In this document: positions 57,507 to 64,000 of the stretch, in pieces
Layout: every line of letters begins with the position of its first letter
Numbering within the stretch: position 1 is the first letter of the stretch
Source: Breviolum minutum Mf 1.05b.01
Taxonomy: Eukaryota > Sar > Dinophyceae > Suessiales > Symbiodiniaceae
DNA length: 64,000 nucleotides
Assembly (NCBI GenBank): GCA_000507305.1
Contig: DF239235.1
Span: 193,310-257,309 of the forward strand
Direction of reading: 5' to 3'
Position numbers and translations under genes: made by a program
Notes under the pieces: generated by a model
The model's input: the letters and a program-made list of their open reading frames with translations, nothing else
What the model was told of the DNA's origin: nothing
The model's database searches: none

Positions 57507-57589
57507 GCCTGCCACCGATGGCTGCACCCGCACCCATTGGAGCTGGTGGTAATGGGATGACGCCGGTGCCACCGCGAATAGCACCTTGA
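57507..57589 (+). CDS. Proline/alanine-rich terminal exon
   Basis: After GAGATTTCAG the frame reads LPPMAAPAPIGAGGNGMTPV, then PPRIAP and TGA. It is low-complexity, disordered and similar in composition to the exon at 58934, so both may derive from the same kind of tail or one duplicated exon. A second frame across the family C element at 57622 is also open. Confidence 0.42.
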
Positions 57590-57621
57590 AGTTGGATGAA
57601 GTTGGGCGATATTTTTCCTAG

Positions 57622-57702
57622 GTGGTGGTTTCAAATATTTTTATGTTCATCCCTATTTAGGGAAGATTCCCATTTTGACTCATATTCTTCAATTGGGTTG
57701 AA
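57622..57702 (+). mobile_element. Family C element, right end lost (C10)
   Basis: GTGGTGGTTTCAAATATT and the CATCCCTATTTAGGGAAG block are intact. Where the right inverted repeat should be, the sequence GTTGAAGTTGGGCGA resumes, repeating the left flank. Confidence 0.7.
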
Positions 57703-57734
57703 GTTGGGCGACATTTTTTGTTTGGTGAAAAAAA

Positions 57735-58015
57735 CCCACAGGATCCATGATCATGGATTGGTATATTTACCTATACATTTTGTTGATTTTTTATGGTAAA
57801 TGTGACGATAAATATACGAGCCCCATGAATCCTATGGGATATAAATTCAGCTAGTGGTTAATTGTTGGTTTGGGGCGGTTGGTGCCTTGGGAGTCTAGGG
57901 GGCACCTACATAACAATTCCTTTCATAGGGGAATCCTGGGAATATCTACCTACATGAATGCATAATGCCAATACTAAATGTAGCTAAAGATATTCCGTAC
58001 TTGGATACATGATGG
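57735..58015. repeat. Two family D foldback repeats (D5, D6) in tandem
   Basis: The first (about 57735-57840) has GGATCCATGATCATGG against CCATGAATCCTATGGG. The second (about 57920-58015) has CTACCTACATGAATG facing a decayed ATGTAGCTAAAG arm. Confidence 0.6.
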
Positions 58016-58466
58016 GTAATTTTTTTGGGACCTTTTTGACCTGAGGTAAGTGAGGTAAGGTTACATGAGTTGAGTGTTGGAAGAAAGTTTGTTTTTGAGT
58101 GTTTGATCGTTTGGAAGTGCGGTAAAGTACTCTTTGCAGTAAGCTTGTGGAGGGGAGCCTTCCGTTCTTTCTGTAGTTACACTCATAGGAAATGATACCA
58201 CCCTAAGTGCGGCTCATTTATTTATTTTGTCGAAGACATTTACTTTGGCCGAATGGAATGGGTTGGAACCATTTATTGGGTTTTTTTCAACAGTCATGGC
58301 AGCACACATGGCCATTCCTTTTCAGTTGTGCTCCCAGCCTTTATATTTAAGTAACGATATCCTATCTTTTAGTACGGGTCCCTTTAGATCTTCGCTTATT
58401 GACAAGAGCAGTTGGTTCTTGAACCCATGTTTTCCTTCCATTGCTTTCTGGTAATCCAACATTGCC

Positions 58467-58701
58467 ATGGAAAATGTCATACTTTCCATAGAATTTTGGT
58501 GTCAAAGATCCTGTTCTCCGACTCATTTATATCGACATCTTCAGCCAGTGACCAATCACTTGCAATATTCTGGTGACACTGTGGATGCCAGAAATCCTGC
58601 CACATACTGTAGGATAGGTAAAACCCTATAGATATCCATAATTAGATACAAACTGTTGCAAGATCTCTTCCATCAACAAGTCTTCCTGTCACAAATTCTA
58701 A
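58467..58701 (+). CDS. Short gene or gene 3' end across a family B introner
   Basis: ATG 58467 opens MENVILSIEFWCQRSCSPTH, which runs to GGTGACACT. The family B element follows (58581-58680), and in phase 0 the frame ends SSCHKF-TAA. The same frame upstream (58227-58454) is open and hydrophobic but separated by a TAA, so an intron ending near 58466 is possible. Confidence 0.38.
58581..58680 (+). mobile_element. Family B introner (B12)
   Basis: GTGGATGCCAGAAATCCTGCC at the left, CTCTTCCATCAACAAG at the right; GT and AG at the ends. Confidence 0.65.
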
Positions 58702-58933
58702 GTCAATCATGTGGTGACTTCACTAGACTTTAGAATCCCATGTTACGCTCAACCATCTCAACATCATGGGAAATCTAAGGGGCCCACCTCAATGCCACCC
58801 CTCCCCCGGAAGTAAGCGTTTATAAGTTATCAATCATCATTGTCCCATCATAATCTCCTAATAGTAAGGCCTTCTTTCCCTGGAGGACACCAGAATTTTT
58901 GGTCAATCATCCCTCGCACATCTTCGCTTCCAG

Positions 58934-59095
58934 GCAACCTCGCCGCCCGTCATGGCGCCTCCCGTCATGGCGCCTCCGGCGCAAGGCAATTTGGGTGGCT
59001 TTGTTCCTCCACGAACCCCGCAGCCCACCCCGAACCATGCCCCAACGCCGGCGGCGAATGGACCGATGATGGGTACCTTGACTATGCAATGTTGA
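58934..59095 (+). CDS. Proline-rich C-terminal exon with tandem VMAPP repeat
   Basis: After CTTCGCTTCCAG the frame reads ATSPPVMAPPVMAPPAQGNL, then GGFVPPRTPQPTPNHAPTPA and ends MGTLTMQC-TGA (53 codons). Two copies of a 15-base unit encode the VMAPP repeat. The bases are richer in G+C than the surroundings. Such Pro/Ala tails are common in RNA-binding and scaffold proteins; the attached domain is not seen. Confidence 0.52.
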   Translation, partial: ATSPPVMAPPVMAPPAQGNLGGFVPPRTPQPTPNHAPTPAANGPMMGTLTMQC

Positions 59096-59565
59096 TGGGG
59101 GTTGGTTGCATCGCAGCTTGTTGGTTTTTCAACCTCAAAATATCAAATAAGTAAGTAACAAAAGGCAACCTAGCATGCAAATTTTCATGAACATTTTCTC
59201 TTAACATTGAAGATCATTGAAAGTTGTTTTGCTAAATGAATGATAATGAATGTGAATATGAAGTACCAGGCTTTCTTTCGAGGTTTGGCTGGTGCAGTTG
59301 ATTGGGTGTTCTTTGGGGTCTGGCAAACGTACACATAGACTTACCAGGGTTGAAATGGCAGCCCAAAAGACGAAGATGCCCTCGGATATCGAAAATGGAT
59401 GAAAATGGAATGGTTTGCGAATCTATTTCTGAAGCACAAAACACCAGAGTACAGCAAACCAACAAACATCATGAGGTCATATGCTTGGGGATGGCAGCCA
59501 GATGATTGGAAAGATCAAGACTTTTGATCTTAACAAGGCTCCCTTCCGCCTTCTTCAAAAAAACG

Positions 59566-59884
59566 ATGGCGTTTTGTTTTTGCGCTTGTTTTGTCCGTTG
59601 GTTTTTCTCCGGGAAATTGGGATTTATGGATTTGTTGTTTTGTTGATGGCGATCACCAGTTGAGGGAACGGTAGTTGAAATCCCATGAATCACCAGGGAT
59701 TTTAGAGATACCAGGTGGTTGGCCTTGGGATTTCTGAACCATCAACAGTCCGGAAGTTTGGTTGTCCAATAGAAGCGGGGGTGTATGCCCCCCTTGATTT
59801 CTTAAAAGCTGCCCAGTGTCCCACATTGAGCGGCGTCGATGTCAATTTTCAATCTTCATGTACTCTAACAACAAAAACTCGCAG
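59566..59884 (+). CDS. 5' exons of an unrecognised gene around a family B introner
   Basis: ATG 59566 opens a Cys/Phe-rich hydrophobic start (MAFCFCACFVRWFFSGKLGF, possibly a membrane or signal segment). It crosses the family B element with the codon T|TC and continues RKFGCPIEAGVYAPLDFLKA, then a Ser/Thr-rich part to a GT donor at 59885. Another frame before the introner is open too. The family is unknown. Confidence 0.45.
59642..59748 (+). mobile_element. Family B introner (B13)
   Basis: GTTGATGGCGATCACCAGTTG at the left, GGGATTTCTGAACCATCAACAG at the right. Ends supply GT and AG. Confidence 0.72.
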
Positions 59885-60478
59885 GTGAAACAACCTCTCT
59901 GTGAAAAAACAGCTCATCTGAGAAAGTTCGCAAGAGAATGTCCAACACAAATCATCGCCTCCATTGTGTACTAAACATGTTCTGAGCAGTTTCGTCTTTT
60001 TTTCTCCATTGTTTAGCAATAACTTTGGGCCAAGGGCAGCCTGACATGGCATGACATGGCTGAATTTCTGCAAATGATACCCTCGAAACACAGCAGAGAT
60101 AGAGTCAGGAAGTCACTAGGGCTCCTGAACTCTCTTTGTTTTGGGGGTCTGGAAGTTGGACGTGAAAAACTAAATGCTCCTGATGTCCGATCCGTTTTTT
60201 TTTGCGTATGAAGCGTATTTAGATGGCTTGTTTTTTTTCTAGTCAAGAAAATAGCTTCTGCCAGTGTCGGGGGTTGGTGGAAGCTATTCTCTTTGGTAAG
60301 GCTCCACCCCCACGCGTTTCATAGAAGAACCTCTATGAGTGCACCATTTTTTGGTTTTTGAAAACCTTGGTTTCTCCAGCTCTATGCTGGATAGAAAAGA
60401 CTTGGATACAAGTTGGGCTATACTTAACTTCCATGTTTTTTCTTTAAATCAACCGCATCACTTGTCTTTTGGCCCAAC

Positions 60479-60608
60479 GCACCCCCGAAAAAAAAGAGGG
60501 TCAGATTCGACGACGAACATTTCGATCAGGGCTTTGGCTTCATTGTGGCACCTAACTTTCCATCAGATGCTGGGTTGCAAGATGGAAAAGCAAGCGTTCA
60601 TTGTACAG
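60479..60608 (+). CDS. Cold-shock-domain-like exon with a basic leader
   Basis: Reads APPKKKRVRFDDEHFDQGFG, then FIVAPNFPSDAGLQDGKASV, ending H-C-T plus one base before a GT donor. GFGFI is the central strand of the cold-shock fold, and PPKKKRV resembles a classical nuclear localisation signal. The exon start is unclear (the frame is open from about 60434). It could pair with the domain-end exon at 62780, though other open frames lie between. Confidence 0.5.
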
Positions 60609-61962
60609 GTATCATTCAAATGCAAATGTATGGTAAATTTGAGTGCATTTTTTTGATTGGTAAGAAGATGACCGCTGTTCAAGTGGGGTTGTTAAGCTAC
60701 TCCATTTGTTTTTTTGTTTTTCGTTGCAGCTGTTGTTGAGAATGGCTACTAGGCAATAAAATGGTGGCTTTTCAAACAACATGACTCTCAAAATGACTCT
60801 CAGAATGACTCAACGATTTCGGATTTGGGAATCTTCATCTGCAAAAAAAAGCAGAGCCTTTGAACACCCTAAGCTGAACGTTGCAAGAGCCTCCAAAATC
60901 AGGGTTGGTTTGGACCATTGGACTCCAGTGAATCCTCAAGAGGATTTGGGAGTTGGAGATACATGAATTTTGTTTCCAAGGTCTGAAAATAGATGTATAC
61001 GCTTGCTACCCCCCCAAAAGACAACCATTTTTTTAATGGGTCATTACATGAAGCAATACATCTTAGTCAGAGTTAAGTTGGATAAGAAGTATAGTGGAAT
61101 TCAAATGTTTCAAGAAGTGGCTGAAGATCACGCTTTTCGGATTTAACATTAAGAAATCGATCTTTGAACAGTGAATTTTCAGGAGCGATTAAGGTAAAAA
61201 GTTTGTGACTTGTCTTGTTTTTTCTTCTAAGTTGGGAGGTATCAATGACATTGAAATTTTTAGCCAATCCGTTGGGTAGACAGGAAGATTAAGTTGCATA
61301 CCTGCTTGTTGTTGAACTGTTGAGCTTGGAATGGATAATATTTGATTTCAGATTTGAAAAAAAGTATCTATCAGTCTTGTACCAAAAGAAGATTCCAGAG
61401 GCCAGAAGTTCTTCCTTAATTTCCACGACAAGAAAGATCTACTCTAATATATTTGATGTGCGTGGATCACTGCAATTTTCACGAAATCAATCACTCTAGT
61501 CACATTCAATCATCTCACGGATAGAATGCTTCAAAACACTCTTTGCTCAAGGAACAGACGGTGTCCTTCTTTGAACCTTTAGCGCATGTGTGTGTGTGTG
61601 TATGCGTGTCTTGGATTTACCTAATTCTTCCAAATCTTTCCCTTTTTTTCGGTTCCTGCAACGGTTCCAACTGTCTGGTTTTTCTTTTTAACTCCAACCA
61701 GGGGTTACAACTGTGATTGTTTCCCTATCTGCCCGTCCCTTCCCCTGCGAAGTCACAAACTGAGGATGTCTACTTTAAGGCGAGTGATCCTACGATCCAA
61801 ATTGGTGTGGAGGTGCCAAACCCCTGTCATGGGTTTTAAGTTGCATGGAACCTGGTTTGGGGGCCGGTAAGTGGTAGGGTACAGTGGTATTATAGTAAAA
61901 CTGAGGTGGTTGCTTTTTGTTTGGTTGGATGTCAATTGGATGTTATTGGTAGATATTGGCAG
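60609..61962. other. No assignable gene
   Basis: A (GT)n run at about 61587-61602 and short frames only. Confidence 0.4.
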
Positions 61963-62262
61963 TATAGAAATGAATCAGTGGAAATAACGTACCCCCTGGA
62001 AGATTAACATGGAAACTACAAATCACCCATTTAGAAAGGAAAATGATCTGAACCAAACTTCCATGATTATGTTCCAGCCGTTAATCTTCAGGGGTGTAGT
62101 GTACTACACATGAAGTTTAGATACTTGTTCTCAGTTGGTTATGTTTGGATCAAGAGGCGCGGGGCTTTAGAAGTTCCTGTCAGCACCACTTTGTTGCAGT
62201 CCGGTTTTTCGAAGCCAACAGAAACCTCCGATGAAGATGTGATTCTTTTGAAGCTCTCCTGA
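61963..62262 (+). CDS. Gene 3' part spanning an exact family A introner
   Basis: Exon 61963-61988 (YRNESVEI plus two bases) joins across a 111-base element to exon 62100-62262. This reads VLHMKFRYLFSVGYVWIKRR, later SGFSKPTETSDEDVILLKLS, then TGA. The intron is the element itself, base for base, with GT and AG. The frame continues past the TGA into another protein-like stretch (FLVETYFVEKGYIENLLHFL) ending at a GTAAGT donor (62362). This suggests either a second gene or an unmodelled intron around the stop. The family is unknown. Confidence 0.48.
61989..62099 (+). mobile_element. Family A introner (A8), intron equals element
   Basis: GTACCCCCTGGAAGATTAAC at the left and GTTAATCTTCAGGGGTGTAG at the right are inverted repeats that start with GT and end with AG. 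Confidence 0.82.
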
Positions 62263-62779
62263 CAAAGATTGACCGAACTGCGCAGTGCAGCATGTTTTCT
62301 AGTGGAAACATATTTTGTAGAGAAAGGATACATAGAGAATCTTCTCCACTTCTTGTTTGGTCAACATACTGTAAGTGTGGATTTAGTGATTGAATTCTGT
62401 AGAACCTTTCGTGAAAAAAAACATCCCTGCATTCTCATTCTACATATGTTCTGTCAGTGTCATTTTGCAAAAATGCTTGGAGTCTTTTGGTAGGCATTCG
62501 GAATCTACCACTGCCAAAAACTTCAGGCATGAGAAGGATATGAAACATAGACTGCTATAAGTTATTCACACACGCATTTCCCTATCATAGGACGGACTCA
62601 ATTCAGGTTCGGGAATTTCCATAGGTTGCCTGCTGTTGATAGAAGCCATTTGGCTATAGAACCACCTGGGATCAAATGTAACAAACATTAACACACCCTC
62701 TAAATATATAATTTCATAAACCATCTCAACAAATGAACTGGTGGCCACCGGTTTTCTGCCGTTGAATTTTCCAAAACAG

Positions 62780-62845
62780 GTGACCTTCACCTTGAAATAC
62801 ACCCAAGATGGACGCCCACAAGCGCAGAATGTCTGGATCTCATGA
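62780..62845 (+). CDS. Cold-shock-domain C-terminal exon
   Basis: After TTTTCCAAAACAG the frame reads VTFTLKYTQDGRPQAQNVWI, then Ser and TGA. V-x-F...DGRPQAxNV is the last strand pair of cold-shock domains. The GFGFI part would be in an upstream exon, with 60479-60608 the nearest candidate. The reverse strand is open too, but the motif supports the plus strand. Confidence 0.55.
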   Translation: MTFTLKYTQDGRPQAQNVWIS

Positions 62846-62882
62846 AGCCATGGATATTTTCACATCAACAGGGTGTGGATCT

Positions 62883-63015
62883 GTTGGATGGTTCAGAAAT
62901 CCAGCGATCACCAGTTGAGGGGTTGGTAGTTTTACCCCAGGTATTTTTACAATAATTTATTTTTACATCCAACCAGTGGTTTTCCCTTAGGATTTCTGAA
63001 ACCATCAACTAACAG
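62883..63015 (+). mobile_element. Family B introner (B14), long copy
   Basis: GTTGGATGGTTCAGAAATCC at the left, GGATTTCTGAAACCATCAAC then TAACAG at the right. Longer than other copies (133 bases). Confidence 0.68.
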
Positions 63016-63212
63016 TACTTCTGCGAATTTCCCCTTTTGGCTTGGCTGACAAAATGCAGCTCGGTGTCATGAAACTGTGTTTCGCTGCTCGAAGTTCGTT
63101 TCGAAACGGAACGCTTAAGGTTTGTACACCTTTGCAAGATGGAGAGCTGCTGGTCCGGGGGTGTCGACAGGGTCGAGACATGGGGATTGGGATGGGAGTA
63201 GTCATTCCATAG
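63016..63212 (+). CDS. Terminal exon, product unknown
   Basis: Directly after the family B element the frame reads LRISPFGLADKMQLGVMKLC, later TPLQDGELLVRGCRQGRDMG, and ends GIGMGVVIP-TAG. It is strongly protein-like with Gly at turns. The matching upstream frame before the element meets the TGA of the cold-shock exon at 62843, so the donor side is unresolved. Confidence 0.45.
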
Positions 63213-64000
63213 GAATGAAATCAGTTTGAGACTGATGTACATGCCGGATTTTTTTTTGGAAGTGCAACATGACCAATGTATATATTTCGGACTGGAAGGA
63301 TTCCAGTGTCTTACTGAACTTTTTTTTGTTTACATGTTTCAAGTGCTGGTTGCTTTTTCTACGAGTATTTAGGTCATGTGTTTGTTTTTTCCACCCCTTT
63401 AGTTTCCTTTTTTGCAGGATTTCCACTTTCACCCCATTTTCTTTCTTTTGGATTTTGGATGGCGAACAAACACACCCACAATTCCCCCAGAATTCTTGAA
63501 CCTCGCGCGGGTACAACCGGTTTTCTCCCAAGGTTGGAACCGTACGAAGCTACAATCCAAACAAAGGCGGCCCGGGAGGAAGGGGATTGGAAAATTCCGC
63601 AAGGCCTAAGATTTTTGAAGATGTTTTTGGTGAATTATATATTACCAGTGTACATATAACTCTACATATTTTGTTTGTGATTTGTCAATGTCCTTTCTGG
63701 CCCTGTTATAGGGACAGTGCCAAAGAATTAGGATCAAATTGACCCGTAAATTTGTGTGATGAGTCTTCTGAGCCACGAACAAAAACACTGGACAACATCT
63801 CGTCTCATTCCAATTTTGAAACAGTCACTAGAAGCATTTAGTGATAGAAATGCTTCTTGAAGGACAATTTGGGAGAACATTGTCCCAGTCTTTTTTCAGC
63901 TGCCACTATCACCTTGTATAGATTAGATGATCCAGTATGGAAATAATATCCATCTATGAACCCTTCTGTAACTTTCCACACTTTTCCTTGGTCGGGCAGC
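63213..64000. other. One possible exon, otherwise unassigned
   Basis: At about 63535-63603 a frame after TTCTCCCAAG reads LEPYEATIQTKAAREEGDWK before a GC donor (CAAG|GCCTAA). A second frame is also open here, with a basic tail. Nothing is supported to the window end. Confidence 0.3.

Noticed and set aside
1-64000. tRNA, rRNA, riboswitch, CRISPR or bacterial promoter/terminator signals
   Set aside because: None was recognised on either strand, and the genome type makes bacterial signals irrelevant.

Overview
The window looks like nuclear DNA of a dinoflagellate. The reasons are: genes broken into short exons with GT, GC and probably GA donors and frequent AG|G acceptors; every exon chain I could assemble lies on the + strand; many different terminal-inverted-repeat (TIR) elements behave as introns; a large non-LTR retrotransposon; and short pieces of the cold-shock domain. 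I cannot name the genus. There is no sign of bacterial operons, rRNA, tRNA or CRISPR. Intron-exon models were built by eye from reading-frame continuity, splice-site phase and motif order, so boundaries are proposals.

Layout. (1) 1-6.2 kb: a two-ORF non-LTR retrotransposon. ORF1 is RNA-binding/coiled-coil-like; ORF2 has APE-type endonuclease, reverse transcriptase, a CCHC-like finger and RNase H. The two ORFs share one frame, split by a single UGA. (2) 6.5-9 kb: two small unrecognised multi-exon genes. (3) 10.5-12.5 kb: a GIY-YIG domain gene whose exons join in phase. (4) 12.9-16.5 kb: two more gene 3' ends. (5) 16.6-22.6 kb: an AGC-type Ser/Thr protein kinase in about nine very small exons, from glycine loop to DFG. 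(6) 24-64 kb: a chain of small mostly unrecognised genes (two modelled start to stop with consistent phases: 39014-39470 and 39965-42036), several cold-shock-domain-like exons, proline-rich exons and many repeats.

The unifying feature is a diverse set of short TIR elements, at least four families (called A, B, C and F here; G is a likely fifth), whose own ends supply the GT (or GC) donor and AG acceptor. In many copies the flanking codons join in frame when the element is removed exactly. These are introner-type elements. Two further families (D and E) are foldback/MITE-like repeats without such splice ends. Several copies lie inside larger introns or are decayed.
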